From Novosphingobium malaysiense (GTDB lineage Bacteria; Pseudomonadota; Alphaproteobacteria; Sphingomonadales; Sphingomonadaceae): 64,000 nucleotides of DNA. The stretch's first letter is position 1; every line of letters starts with the position of its first letter. A program made the translations under genes and the position numbers. The notes under the pieces were generated by a model. It saw nothing but the letters and a program-made list of their open reading frames with translations. It was not told the DNA's origin and ran no database searches. The stretch spans positions 1,178,001-1,242,000 of the forward strand of contig NZ_JTDI01000003.1 of NCBI RefSeq assembly GCF_000802225.1, in the 5' to 3' direction. Shown piece by piece: positions 36,887 to 46,069 of the stretch.

Positions 36887-38134
36887 ATGACGACCCCATC
36901 AGGCGAGAGCAAACAGCTCATAGCGTGGCAGGAATGGCGGCAGTTCGGCAGCATCATGCCCGCGTGCCTGTTCGGCATGGTGCTGGTGGCCATCCACTCC
37001 TATGCTCTCGGCGTGATGATCGAGCCGCTCGAGCGGGAGTTCGGCTGGTCCCGTTCGCAGATTTCGGCAGGCCCGCTGGTCACCTTGATCGTGACGCTGC
37101 TCATGGCGCCGGTCGCCGGACGCGCACTCGATCGGCATGGCCCGCGTCGTATTGCACTGATCGGCATTCCGGCCTTTTCCGCCGCTCTCGGTCTGCTGTC
37201 CACGGCAGGCCCGAGCCTGATTTCATGGCTGGCGCTCTACGTGGTGCTGGCCTTTGCGTTGCTGCTGATCTTCCCGACGGTCTGGACCGCTGCAATCGCC
37301 ATGCGCTTCGACAAGAATCGCGGGCTTGCCATGTCCATCGCGCTGTCGGGAACGGGCATCACTTCTGCTGTCATCCCGGTCCTGACGGCAAAACTGGTCG
37401 AGGAATTCGGCTGGCGCGGCGGCTATATCGGCCTTGCCATCCTGAGCCTCGTCATTGCCTATCCGCTCATCTATTTCCTGTTCGACCGTGACGGCGAGAA
37501 ATACCGGGACCGGAGCAGGGCGCCGCGCGCGGCCTCCCCTCTCCCTCGCGCGACAAGCGAGTTTCGCTCTCCCCGCTTCATCCGGCTGGCGTTGTCGGCG
37601 CTGATCTACTCGATCGGGGCGACCGGGCTCGGGATCAACGCCGTGCCCATCCTGATGGAAGAGGGTTTCGTCCTTGTCCGGGCAGCCGAAATCGCCGGCC
37701 TGCTGGGCATCGGAACCATCACCGGACGCGTGCTCGGCGGATTCCTTCTCGACCTGATCGACGGCCGGATCATCGCGACGGGGTGCGGGATGGCGGCCAT
37801 GCTGTCGGCCGGTGTCCTGCTGGCGACGGATCAATCTCCCGCCGCGGCGATGGCAGCCTGCTTCCTGCTGGGGCTCGCCAGCGGTGCGGAATACGACGCC
37901 TGCGCCTACCTTACGACGCGCTACTTCCCGCACCGTGTGTTCGGCTCGCTGTTCGGCGTGATCGGAGGCCTGTCCGCTGTCGGGTCCGGCTTTTCGCCGC
38001 TCATCGCGAACGCCATCTATGACGTGACGGGCACTTACGAGGCGGTCCTCTGGGGCATCTTCCCGCTGTTCACCGTCGCGAGCGCCCTATTCCTGTCGCT
38101 GGGCAAGTATCCGGACAAGCGCGAGCTCACTTGA
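36887..38134 (+). CDS. MFS transporter, monocarboxylate/OFA-like
   Basis: This 415-residue carrier has twelve predicted membrane helices in two six-helix halves joined by a charged loop (about 205-230, KYRDRSRAPRAASPLPRA). The DRHGPRRI motif between helices 2 and 3 is the MFS loop signature. Sequence style (FGWSRSQISAGP, FPHRVFGSLFGV) suits the monocarboxylate/OFA branch that moves small organic acids. No catabolic operon is adjacent, so the substrate is unknown. Confidence 0.85.
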   Translation: MTTPSGESKQLIAWQEWRQFGSIMPACLFGMVLVAIHSYALGVMIEPLEREFGWSRSQISAGPLVTLIVTLLMAPVAGRALDRHGPRRIALIGIPAFSAALGLLSTAGPSLISWLALYVVLAFALLLIFPTVWTAAIAMRFDKNRGLAMSIALSGTGITSAVIPVLTAKLVEEFGWRGGYIGLAILSLVIAYPLIYFLFDRDGEKYRDRSRAPRAASPLPRATSEFRSPRFIRLALSALIYSIGATGLGINAVPILMEEGFVLVRAAEIAGLLGIGTITGRVLGGFLLDLIDGRIIATGCGMAAMLSAGVLLATDQSPAAAMAACFLLGLASGAEYDACAYLTTRYFPHRVFGSLFGVIGGLSAVGSGFSPLIANAIYDVTGTYEAVLWGIFPLFTVASALFLSLGKYPDKRELT

Positions 38135-38344
38135 GCGCGATCACCGCTGCTGTTCCGGTGCCGTAGCCGAGGATCAGTCGGCCGGCCGAGTCGCCTTGGC
38201 TCCGGCAACTCCGGACCGAGCCACTCACGTCCACGCGACGACATAGCCCGCGCCTCGCTCGCTCAATCTCAAGACCGCTTTCCCCCGCCGCTTGCCTGCA
38301 ACAATGTATCCTGGTGGGGGCCAGGAATGTGAGGGAGACTTGGG

Positions 38345-38887
38345 TTGATTACCGGTCCAGCAGAGCGCCAGGATCATGAAATCGCGGAAAGACCGTTTGT
38401 CGACGGCGATGACGCGCTACGCCAGGACATGCACCTGGGATTACAGATCTGCCGGGCCAACAGCCTGTCGCTGACCCGCCTGCAACTCGCGCTGAACAAT
38501 GGCAACAGGCGCCGCGTGCTGGAAGCTGTCGACAGGCTGCACGAGCTCGACACCCAGATCGGACGACTTTTGAAAAAGCTGCCGGTTACGGAAGGCGACG
38601 ATCCGGACCTGCAAGCGATCTGCAGGCACGTCGACGAACAGAGCATGGCTGTCGCTTTCGAAAAGCTTGCGCTCGTCAGTGAAGTCAGCGGGCCTCACAT
38701 GGTGACATCGTCCCGCGACTGGGACGATCACTTCGATGCGGCCGATCCCGAGGAAACCGGCAGCGACCAACGTGGACGAGGGATTCCTGCCGGTTCGAAT
38801 CGCTACCATAAAGTGATAGGCTTGGTGCTTGCGCTGGCGGCGTTCATGGCTCTTGTCATAGTAGCGGGATTCGGCTTAGCAGGGTGA
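38345..38887 (+). CDS. Hypothetical protein with C-terminal membrane anchor
   Basis: This 180-residue protein starts from a TTG that follows GAGGGAGA at good spacing. An internal ATG at MHLGLQICR is an alternative. Residues 1-100 are helical and charged (DMHLGLQICRANSLSLTRLQ, then VDRLHELDTQIGRLLKKL), and a single membrane helix ends the protein (VIGLVLALAAFMALVIVAGF, about 156-177). I see no catalytic motif and do not recognise the family. The flanking genes are an MFS carrier and an LLM oxidoreductase on the opposite strand. Confidence 0.6.
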   Translation: MITGPAERQDHEIAERPFVDGDDALRQDMHLGLQICRANSLSLTRLQLALNNGNRRRVLEAVDRLHELDTQIGRLLKKLPVTEGDDPDLQAICRHVDEQSMAVAFEKLALVSEVSGPHMVTSSRDWDDHFDAADPEETGSDQRGRGIPAGSNRYHKVIGLVLALAAFMALVIVAGFGLAG

Positions 38888-38900
38888 TCGCTGCTTCCAG

Positions 38901-39833
38901 CTACGCCGTCCGGCCAAGGCCGATCCCGCCCGCGATGTCCTCCAGCATGGAAAAGGCGCCACCGTCTTCCAGGTCCGGCACGCCGAGAAGGATGCGGCCG
39001 ACGCCGGCATCCTCGTATTCCGCGACCAGTTCAGCCGGCGGTCGCGGCTTGAGATCGTCGTAGGCGCCCGCCCCCCAGGGCGGCAGCGGGCCGAGACCGA
39101 AGCTGATGGCGGGAACGATCAGGCTGATGTCGAGCGATGCGAAATCGCGCCCCTCCTCCTCGCAGAACCCGCGTAGCATGGCGAGTTGCTCTTTCATCTG
39201 CGCCGGGCTGAGGAACGAAGGCAGCCAGCCCTGCGCCATGCGCGCCACGCGTCGCAGGATCGCCGTGTTGTCGGTCTTGTCGTTGCCTGAGCCGACCAGG
39301 ATCGGCACATGTGGCCGCTGCAGCGGCTTGGGATTGCAGTGGATAGGCGGGAACGACACGTAGTCGCCCGAATAGGCCGCTTCTTCCTCGGTCCAGAGCA
39401 CCTTGAGCGCGCGCATGAAATCGAGTGTGCGGCCAAGGCGCTTGTCGAACCGGTAACCGAAGATCTCCGCTTCCTCCTCGATCCAGCCGGTGCCGAAGCC
39501 GAAGATCAGCCGCCCTCCCGAAATGCGATCGAGCGTGGCCGTCTGCTTGGCGAGATGGATGGGATCGCGCTGAGGAACGATGCAGATGTTGCTTCCCAGC
39601 CTGATCTTCTCGGTCACCGCCGCCGCGGCGGATAGCGAGACGAACAGGTCCGGCATATTGCGGTAGTTGGGCGGCAGCGGCACGCCGTAGCGCACGGCAT
39701 CAGCCGCCGCGACCGGGATCACCGGATGCTCGCCCATCCACAGCGATTCGAAACCCAGCGCCTCGATATGCCTGGCCATCGCCGTGATCGGCGGGCCCGA
39801 CCACACGAAATTTCCGCTCACTCCGAACTTCAT
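38901..39833 (-). CDS. LLM-class flavin/F420-dependent oxidoreductase
   Basis: This 310-residue TIM-barrel protein is of the luciferase-like monooxygenase superfamily, TIGR03619-like. Landmarks are MKFGVSGNFVWSGPP, LGFESLWMGEHPVIPV and the LFVSLSAAAAVTEKIRLG and SGGRLIFGFGTGWIEEEA blocks that bind the flavin. The start at 39833 is chosen by the family N-terminus. Alphaproteobacterial members may use FMN or F420, and the sequence alone does not separate these. It probably works on an aromatic or terpenoid substrate. The gene ends 14 bp from the convergent hypothetical gene. Confidence 0.85.
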   Translation of the reverse strand: MKFGVSGNFVWSGPPITAMARHIEALGFESLWMGEHPVIPVAAADAVRYGVPLPPNYRNMPDLFVSLSAAAAVTEKIRLGSNICIVPQRDPIHLAKQTATLDRISGGRLIFGFGTGWIEEEAEIFGYRFDKRLGRTLDFMRALKVLWTEEEAAYSGDYVSFPPIHCNPKPLQRPHVPILVGSGNDKTDNTAILRRVARMAQGWLPSFLSPAQMKEQLAMLRGFCEEEGRDFASLDISLIVPAISFGLGPLPPWGAGAYDDLKPRPPAELVAEYEDAGVGRILLGVPDLEDGGAFSMLEDIAGGIGLGRTA

Positions 39834-39949
39834 GGCGCTCTCCCCTCGCCGGCTGTGTGCCGGGAGAGGATCATTGCGCGGCGGCGCAGGCAAGGCGCAT
39901 CGCGTGAAACGCCAGAGGCATTGCCCCTGCGGTCAACTGCGTGCGGGCA

Positions 39950-40825
39950 TCAGGGGGCGTGGTTGGGGCGCGTGGGGCGTCCGGTCTTCTCTGCCCATTC
40001 CTCGATCAGCCCGTCGTAGAGCGGGTGATCGATCAGCTCGTACTTCTCGGGGAAGTTGAAGTTGCCCGACATCATGCGGCCTTCCTCCTTGAGCTCGCGC
40101 ATGAGCTTGAGGTGGTTGGCAGCCGCCGTCACCCAGCCGCCGGTGGCCATGTTGAAGGCGGTATCGGGAAGCGTGAAGCCCATGGTCGCGACGGGGATCT
40201 TCGATCCCAGCGCCTTGACCACTTCGGGCACCCAATCGGGACGCGGTGGGTAGAACAGCACGTCGGCGCCTGCTTCCATATAGGCATGGCCGCGCTTGAC
40301 CGCCTCGTCCATGCTGCCGGTGCCGCCACCGCCCATTTCGCTGGTGTAGAGTTCGTCGCAACGGGCGATGATCACGAAGTCCTGCCCACTGTCGCGCTGC
40401 GCCCGGCGGGCCGCATCGATGCGGGCCTGCTGGTCCTCGATCGACCACAGTCCGTTGACGTGCTTGGAGTGCTTGGGATTGCGCTCGTCCTCGACATGGA
40501 AGCCGGCGATTCCCTGCTGAATGTAGCGGCGCGTGAAGTGATAGGCGTCCGCCACCGTCTCGCCCAGCGTATCGGCATCGGCGATCAGCGGGATCGACAT
40601 GACATGCGCGATGCGCGCGGCCTGCTCGATCTGCTCGACCTGGCTGTACACGCCGTTGTCGGGCACGGCGTAGTGAAACGCCGAACAGGCGTGGCCGCCG
40701 AGATAGGCTGCGGGAAACCCGACATGCTCGACGATGCGCCCGGTAATCGCGGAGAACACGTCGCCGCACACGAAGTGCTCGCCGTTTTCGATCAGGGTAC
40801 GCAGTTTCTCTCCCGGTGTCGGCAT
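39950..40825 (-). CDS. Isocitrate lyase/PEP mutase family enzyme
   Basis: This 291-residue protein starts at MPTPGEKLRTLIENGEHF with an AGGGAGA site upstream. It has the ICL/PEP-mutase barrel motifs: LIADADTLGE (metal Asp pair), QQGIAGFHVEDERNPKHSKH and VIIARCDELYT. The loop KKCGH-type catalytic Cys of isocitrate lyase is absent, pointing to a C-C bond lyase or carboxyvinyl-type activity such as oxaloacetate or 2-methylisocitrate cleavage. It lies downstream of a Crp/Fnr gene and upstream of the LLM gene, all on the minus strand. Confidence 0.85.
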   Translation of the reverse strand: MPTPGEKLRTLIENGEHFVCGDVFSAITGRIVEHVGFPAAYLGGHACSAFHYAVPDNGVYSQVEQIEQAARIAHVMSIPLIADADTLGETVADAYHFTRRYIQQGIAGFHVEDERNPKHSKHVNGLWSIEDQQARIDAARRAQRDSGQDFVIIARCDELYTSEMGGGGTGSMDEAVKRGHAYMEAGADVLFYPPRPDWVPEVVKALGSKIPVATMGFTLPDTAFNMATGGWVTAAANHLKLMRELKEEGRMMSGNFNFPEKYELIDHPLYDGLIEEWAEKTGRPTRPNHAP

Positions 40826-40988
40826 GTCTCGTCTCCCTATAGCTGTTGCGCTCAGGGCTGGCATGATGGTCCGCGCGAGGCAAGCCGCTGCGCTTGCCTG
40901 AGGCGGTTATCGGTGGGGCGGTAGCGAAAAGTGCGGCGCTCACTTCACCGAGGAGGCGCTCGATCGCGCCAGTGCGCGCCCGCACTGT

Positions 40989-41666
40989 TCACGCCATTTC
41001 CTGTTCCTGCAGCCAGGTAGCGAGTTTGGCCGGGTCAGTAATCCGGATGTGGCGATAGCCGGTGGCGATGAAACCGTTTCGCGTCAGTTGCCGGAGCGCC
41101 TTGGCGAGCGTCACGGTCGACATGCCGAGCATCCCGGCAAACTCCTCCTGCAGGAAGTCCAGTCGTTCGCTACCTTCGGCGGCGCGGTGCATCCGGATGA
41201 TCAGCCGGCCCAGCCGCACTTCCGGTGACAGGGTTCGCATGTCATCGAGCAGCGACAGAGACACGGACAGGCGAAAGGACGCGACAATGTAAAAGGCGCG
41301 GGCAATGGCGGCATTGCCGAGCAAGCGATCGAGGGCCGGACTTTCCAGGTGATCGATCACGGTTTCGCCAATCGCCACCGCGCGGTGCTGCCGCGCCTCG
41401 CCATGCAGCAATGCAGCGTCGCCGTAGTTCTGACCCGTGTGAATCAGTCCGGAAAAGACTTCGAGGCCATCGCTACGCGGGTTGATGAGCTTGACCTGGC
41501 CGGCGATGACGATTCCGATCGACTGGTCTAGATCGCCGCGCTCGTGAATGATTTCCCTGTCACCATATTTCCGGCGGCTTGCGAGCGATCCAATAAGCGC
41601 CCAATCAGCCGGCGACAGGAGTTCTGACAGTCTTGGAACACCCGAGACGGACACGTAAAACCTCAA
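40989..41666 (-). CDS. Crp/Fnr-family transcriptional regulator
   Basis: This 225-residue protein has a cyclic-nucleotide-binding-like domain (about 15-130) with the GDREIIHERGDLDQSIG strand region, a dimerisation helix, and a C-terminal HTH (about 165-205, EFAGMLGMSTVTLAKALRQL). The cysteine cluster of FNR-type oxygen sensors is absent, so it is not an Fe-S FNR. Effector and targets are unknown. It sits upstream of, but is separated from, the PEP-mutase gene by a 163-bp gap. Confidence 0.85.
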   Translation of the reverse strand: MRFYVSVSGVPRLSELLSPADWALIGSLASRRKYGDREIIHERGDLDQSIGIVIAGQVKLINPRSDGLEVFSGLIHTGQNYGDAALLHGEARQHRAVAIGETVIDHLESPALDRLLGNAAIARAFYIVASFRLSVSLSLLDDMRTLSPEVRLGRLIIRMHRAAEGSERLDFLQEEFAGMLGMSTVTLAKALRQLTRNGFIATGYRHIRITDPAKLATWLQEQEMA

Positions 41667-41941
41667 TTCTTAAATTCTTCATATTCTGAATGCTGCGGCT
41701 GGATTAGCCAGAGACCACACGCCGACCGATCCCGAAAGGGATTGCTAGGTTAGTGCGCACGATTTGCAACACAACGGGCTATTCGGGTCGCACCAATACC
41801 TGATGGCTTATACGAGCCGACAAATCGGGCCGGTCGGGGCGTCACGGCGAAAGAGACGCGGCGCCCCGACTTTCCTCATGGCGGGCTCCGAACACCTTCA
41901 TTCCAGTGATCGACCACTCGAATCGGGATCTGTCCGCGCCC

Positions 41942-42616
41942 CTACCCGAGACGCTGCAGCGTCGGGATCAGTTCATCGAAATGGTCGATGACGCTGGCTG
42001 CGCCCAGGTCCGCCGGAGCCTTGTCGTTGAACCCGAAGCTGACGGCCACGCAGGGCATGCCAGCCGCGGCTGCCGCACCGGTATCGTAGGTCGTGTCGCC
42101 GACGTAGACCGCCCTGCCCCCGGCTGACCGCTCCAGCATCAAGTGGAGGAGATCGGGACGCGGCTTGGCCCTGCCGGGCCCCAGTGTGTCGCCGCCGATG
42201 ATCGTGAAGAAGCGATCCGTCAGGCCCAGATCGGCGAAGATCCTTTTCGCGAACCGCTCCAGCTTGTTGGTCACGACGGCCAGTTTCACGCCGTGTTCGG
42301 CCAGTCCGTCGAGCATCTCTTCACCACCCGGGAACAGACGCGTTTCGACCGCGATATTGTTCTCGTAGAACGTCAGCAGCGCTTGGTGAAGATCGTCGAA
42401 CCGTGCATCCGAGACGCCGCCACCGGTCAGGTCCAGCGCCTTGGCCAGCATCTTCTTGGCGCCGCCGCCGATCAGACCGCGCACTTCGCCGGCGGGAATG
42501 GACGGGCGGCCTTCGATGGCCAGGGCATGGTTCACCGCGTGGGCCAGGTCGCCGCTGCTGTCGAGAAGGGTTCCGTCGAGGTCGAACCCGACGATGTCGA
42601 AAGGAAATGCAGTCAT
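41942..42616 (-). CDS. gph: Phosphoglycolate phosphatase (HAD family)
   Basis: This 224-residue HAD hydrolase has motif I GFDLDGTLLDSSGD, motif II VVTNKLE, the conserved Lys in RAKPRPDLL and motif IV VGDTTYDT. The cap domain (about 20-80) contains GGGAKKMLAKAL. It likely dephosphorylates 2-phosphoglycolate from DNA repair. The start at MTAFPFDIVGFD (42616) is chosen over longer frames. It is divergent from glmU by 50 bp. Confidence 0.9.
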   Translation of the reverse strand: MTAFPFDIVGFDLDGTLLDSSGDLAHAVNHALAIEGRPSIPAGEVRGLIGGGAKKMLAKALDLTGGGVSDARFDDLHQALLTFYENNIAVETRLFPGGEEMLDGLAEHGVKLAVVTNKLERFAKRIFADLGLTDRFFTIIGGDTLGPGRAKPRPDLLHLMLERSAGGRAVYVGDTTYDTGAAAAAGMPCVAVSFGFNDKAPADLGAASVIDHFDELIPTLQRLG

Positions 42617-42666
42617 GCCCGCCCCAGTGCAGTCTTGGTGTGGAAACCGCAACATTTTGCTGGCAG

Positions 42667-44043
42667 ATGATGCCCATGACTTCTGCCAGTAAGCCTCTCG
42701 CCCTAGTCGTCCTCGCCGCCGGCAAGGGCACCCGCATGAAGAGCGACAAGCACAAGGTGCTGCACCCCATCGCCGGCCGGCCGATGCTGGAGCATTTGCT
42801 GGAAAGCGCACGGGCCTTGGCGCCGGAGCGGCAGGTCGTCGTCGCCGGTCACGGTCGCGACCAGCTGGAACGGGCTTTGGGCGGGAGTGCCGCGATCGCG
42901 GTGCAAGAGCCGCAGCTCGGCACCGGCCACGCGGTCCAGCAGGCCGAGCAGGCGTTAGCCGGATTCGAGGGCGACGTGCTGATCCTCTACGGCGACGTAC
43001 CCTTCGTGCGGACCGAGACGATGCGGGCGATGATCGAGCGGCTGCACGCGCCGGATGCGCCCGCGGTGGTCGTACTGGGTTTCGAACCGGAAGACCCGCT
43101 GCAATATGGCCGCGTGCTCGCCCACGACGACGGCCGGATCGCGATGATGGTGGAATACAAGGACGCCAACGAGGAACAACGCGCCTGCCGGCTGTGCAAC
43201 TCGGGCCTCATGACCGTGAAGTCGGCGGACCTGTTCGACCTGCTCGGCAAGGTCGGCAACGACAATGCCCAGGGCGAATACTACCTCGTAGACATCGTCA
43301 ACATTGCCACGCTCGAAGGCCGCGATTGCGCGGTGATCATCACCGACGATCCCGATGAGGTGGGCGGCATCAACAGCCGCGGCGAACTCGCCGAAGCCGA
43401 AGCGCGCTGGCAGAAGAAGCGCCGCGTGCAGGCGATGGCGGACGGCGTTACCCTGATCGCGCCCGAAACCGTGTTCTTCGCATGGGACACGCAAATCGGG
43501 CGCGATGTCACCATCGAACCCAACGTCGTGTTCGGCCCCGGCGTAACCGTTGCCGACGACGTCGTGATCCACGCCTTCTCCCACCTTGAGGGCGCAACGC
43601 TGGAAACCGGCACCTCGATAGGCCCCTATGCCCGCCTGCGTCCGGGAGCCGTGCTCAGGGAAGGCGCGAAGATAGGCAATTTCGTGGAAATGAAGAACGC
43701 GGTGCTCGGCGAAGGCGCCAAGGCCAATCACCTGACATACCTGGGCGATGCCGAAGTAGGCGCCGCGGCCAATATCGGCGCAGGCACCATTACCTGCAAC
43801 TACGACGGCTATTTCAAGCACAGGACCGTGATCGGCGATCGCGCCTTCATCGGCTCCAACAGCGCGCTGGTCGCGCCGGTAAAGATCGGCGCAGACGCCA
43901 TCGTCGCGGCCGGAAGCGCCGTGACCCGCGACGTGGGCGATGGCGAACTACGTCTCGTGCGCGGTGAGCAGCTGGTCAAACCCGGCTGGGCCGACCGCTT
44001 TCACGATGCGATGAAGAAGAAGAAGGCCGAGGCCCAGAAATAG
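42667..44043 (+). CDS. glmU: Bifunctional UDP-N-acetylglucosamine pyrophosphorylase
   Basis: This 458-residue enzyme catalyses the last two steps to UDP-GlcNAc. The N-terminal uridyltransferase has LAAGKGTRMKSDKHKVLH and YGDVPFV. The C-terminal left-handed beta-helix acetyltransferase has hexapeptide repeats, GNFVEMKNAVLG and NIGAGTITCNYDGY with catalytic His in FKHRTV. Three ATGs (42667, 42670, 42676) are candidates with no strong ribosome site. 42676 may be the real one. It is divergent from gph. glmS lies 2 kb downstream. Confidence 0.95.
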   Translation: MMPMTSASKPLALVVLAAGKGTRMKSDKHKVLHPIAGRPMLEHLLESARALAPERQVVVAGHGRDQLERALGGSAAIAVQEPQLGTGHAVQQAEQALAGFEGDVLILYGDVPFVRTETMRAMIERLHAPDAPAVVVLGFEPEDPLQYGRVLAHDDGRIAMMVEYKDANEEQRACRLCNSGLMTVKSADLFDLLGKVGNDNAQGEYYLVDIVNIATLEGRDCAVIITDDPDEVGGINSRGELAEAEARWQKKRRVQAMADGVTLIAPETVFFAWDTQIGRDVTIEPNVVFGPGVTVADDVVIHAFSHLEGATLETGTSIGPYARLRPGAVLREGAKIGNFVEMKNAVLGEGAKANHLTYLGDAEVGAAANIGAGTITCNYDGYFKHRTVIGDRAFIGSNSALVAPVKIGADAIVAAGSAVTRDVGDGELRLVRGEQLVKPGWADRFHDAMKKKKAEAQK

Positions 44044-44063
44044 GGCTCAGGCTATCAGGCACC

Positions 44064-44085
44064 GCTCATCTTGAGCTTGTCGAAG
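44064..44085. repeat. REP-like single copy
   Basis: gctcatcttgagcttgtcg is followed by aag in the convergent glmU/TPR spacer. The ttgagcttgtcgaag core recalls short dispersed repeats of sphingomonad genomes. This is recollection, not a comparison made here. Confidence 0.3.
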
Positions 44086-44168
44086 ACGCCGGCACCGCAC
44101 TACGTCCGGCGCCCTTCGTCAACCCAAGGGCTGTTCTTCGTTCAGATGTTCCGCCCTGAAACAGCTTC

Positions 44169-44915
44169 TTACGAACCGATCGCCTTCTTGCGGGCAATGT
44201 AGCCGAGTTCGATCCTGGCCGCCTCGCTGTCGGGCTCGAATTCCTGCGACTGGACGAACAGACGCTGGGCGGAATCGAGATCGCCGAGTTGAATCTTGTT
44301 GTAGCCCATTCCGCGCAGCGCCCGCGCCGCCAGCGACGCGTCCGGACCGTCCTTGTCCTTGTCGACGATGGCCCAAGCATGGGCGAACAGGTCGTAGCTC
44401 TCCTGCCATTCACGCCGCGACTTGAAAAGTTCCGCATATTCATTGGCGAAGTGGGCATTGCCCGGAGCCATCTCCGTCGCCTTGCGCAGTTCGGATTCGG
44501 CAAGATCGCCGCGCCCCAGGTCGATCAGAGCGAAACCCTTGCCGAAATGCGCATCGCACACGGCGCCATCGACAAGCACGACGCTATCGTCCGTCGCGCC
44601 AGGTGCAGTGCGATCCGACCGGCACAGCGGCGCACGGGGATCGCTGGCGAGATACCGGTTGGCCGATGCGATGACGGAATCGAAGACCCTGACCGCCTTG
44701 GCCTGCTTGCCGCTGCGGATCAGGTCGAAGCCCTTGTCCACCTGCGCGCTGGCATCGAAACCGGTTTGCGGCTTCATGTCGTGACCGAAGGCCACGGCCA
44801 GTGCTGTCGTTTCGGGGATATTCGCGGCGGAAGAATTTTCGGCAACGGTCGCCGCCTGAGCTGTTCCCGCGACCAACAGGCACATCACCCCTGCAAACGC
44901 ACTTCGGCTGAGCAT
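44169..44915 (-). CDS. Secreted TPR-repeat protein
   Basis: This 248-residue protein starts at MLSRSAFAGVMCLLVAGTAQA, giving a signal peptide cleaved after AQA. It has several tetratricopeptide-like helical pairs (GFDLIRSGKQAKAVRVFDS; DLGRGDLAESELRKA; MGYNKIQLGDLDSAQRLF). TPR proteins mediate protein-protein contacts in the periplasm, often in envelope complexes. No specific partner is evident. It is convergent with glmU. Confidence 0.75.
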   Translation of the reverse strand: MLSRSAFAGVMCLLVAGTAQAATVAENSSAANIPETTALAVAFGHDMKPQTGFDASAQVDKGFDLIRSGKQAKAVRVFDSVIASANRYLASDPRAPLCRSDRTAPGATDDSVVLVDGAVCDAHFGKGFALIDLGRGDLAESELRKATEMAPGNAHFANEYAELFKSRREWQESYDLFAHAWAIVDKDKDGPDASLAARALRGMGYNKIQLGDLDSAQRLFVQSQEFEPDSEAARIELGYIARKKAIGS

Positions 44916-45124
44916 CGACGAATCTTCCTCTCCCCAAAACACCGTTTGCTGCGCCGGTCTTTGCCGGGCCCTGTTTCCGGACCGCTATCGTCAGCCGGTG
45001 TTCGTTGAAGCGCCAAGAATATCCGACCGGCGCGGTTTGACAAGCGGCATTGCCGAAATCACACCGTCACACACCGCAATGGTCACAGCATTCATCCCTT
45101 TTTGCGCAAATACGGAGTGACGCG

Positions 45125-45952
45125 ATGCCGAACAGCCCCTGGAGCCATAGCCGCAGCTCCTCGATCGCCGACGATGTCGATTTTGAAATCAAGGGCCAGG
45201 AACTCCAGTTCGTTGAGATAGAACTGGATCCGGGAGAAAGCGCCGTGGCCGAAGCCGGCGCAATGGTCTGGAAGGATTCCGACATCGAGATGTCGACGGT
45301 GTTCGGTGACGGGTCCGGCGGCGAAGGCAGCGGTTTCATGGGCAAGCTTCTGGGCGCCGGGAAGCGTCTCGTGACAGGCGAAAGCCTGTTCACCACCGTT
45401 TTCACTCACCACGGCAAGGGCAAGGCGCGCGTCGCCTTCGCGGCGCCGGTGCCCGGCTCGATTCTGCCGATCAAGCTGGACGAGGTCGGCGGACGGCTGA
45501 TCTGCCAGAAGGATGCCTTTCTGGCCGCCGCGCGCGGCGTATCGATCGGCATCCACTTCCAGCAAAAGATCATGACCGGCCTGTTTGGCGGCGAAGGCTT
45601 CATCATGCAGAAGCTGGAAGGCGACGGCTGGGTCTTCGTCCAGATGGGCGGCATGGTCATCGAGCGCGAGCTGCGCGCAGGCGAGGAACTCCACATCGAC
45701 ACCGGCTGCGTCGCGGCTTTTACTTCAGGCGTCGATTTCGACCTGGTCCGCGCCGGATCGGTGAAGTCGATGATCTTCGGCGGCGAAGGCGTGTTCTTCG
45801 CGCGCCTGCGTGGCCCCGGAAAGGTCTGGATTCAGTCGCTGCCCTTCTCGCGACTTGCCGGCCGGATGCTCTCGGCTGCCCTCCCCGGTGGACAGCGGCG
45901 CGGCGAAGGTTCGATCCTCGGCGGCTTCGGCGACCTGCTCGACGGCGATTGA
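45125..45952 (+). CDS. TIGR00266/AIM24-family protein
   Basis: This 275-residue soluble beta-rich protein is of the AIM24/TIGR00266 family. Landmarks are EAGAMVWKDSDIEMST, then GKGKARVAFAAPVPG, GIHFQQKIMTGLFGGEGF and VFFARLRGPGKVWIQSLP near the end. The function in bacteria is uncharacterised. Mitochondrial relatives aid complex assembly. The start at 45125 is favoured because upstream residues are non-conserved. It is followed by glmS at 117 bp in the same direction. Confidence 0.82.
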   Translation: MPNSPWSHSRSSSIADDVDFEIKGQELQFVEIELDPGESAVAEAGAMVWKDSDIEMSTVFGDGSGGEGSGFMGKLLGAGKRLVTGESLFTTVFTHHGKGKARVAFAAPVPGSILPIKLDEVGGRLICQKDAFLAAARGVSIGIHFQQKIMTGLFGGEGFIMQKLEGDGWVFVQMGGMVIERELRAGEELHIDTGCVAAFTSGVDFDLVRAGSVKSMIFGGEGVFFARLRGPGKVWIQSLPFSRLAGRMLSAALPGGQRRGEGSILGGFGDLLDGD

Positions 45953-46069
45953 GCGGTCTTTCCACAAGCGCGGGCCACACGGGGAGCCTAAACCACTTCT
46001 CAAGCTTGTTTCGGCAAGCGCTAGCCTGCAATTGCATGGTGAACACGGTTAGGGCAGCGAACACGGCAC

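Noticed and set aside
41764..41991. 75-residue plus-strand frame between the Crp/Fnr and gph genes
   Set aside because: No ribosome site or motif, and it overlaps the 3' end of gph. The spacer also holds gtcggggcg/cgccccgac arms (41833-41870) without a T-run, too weak to call a terminator.
42403..42666. 88-codon N-terminal extension of glmU
   Set aside because: It overlaps gph antisense, is Arg-rich and unlike any GlmU N-terminus.
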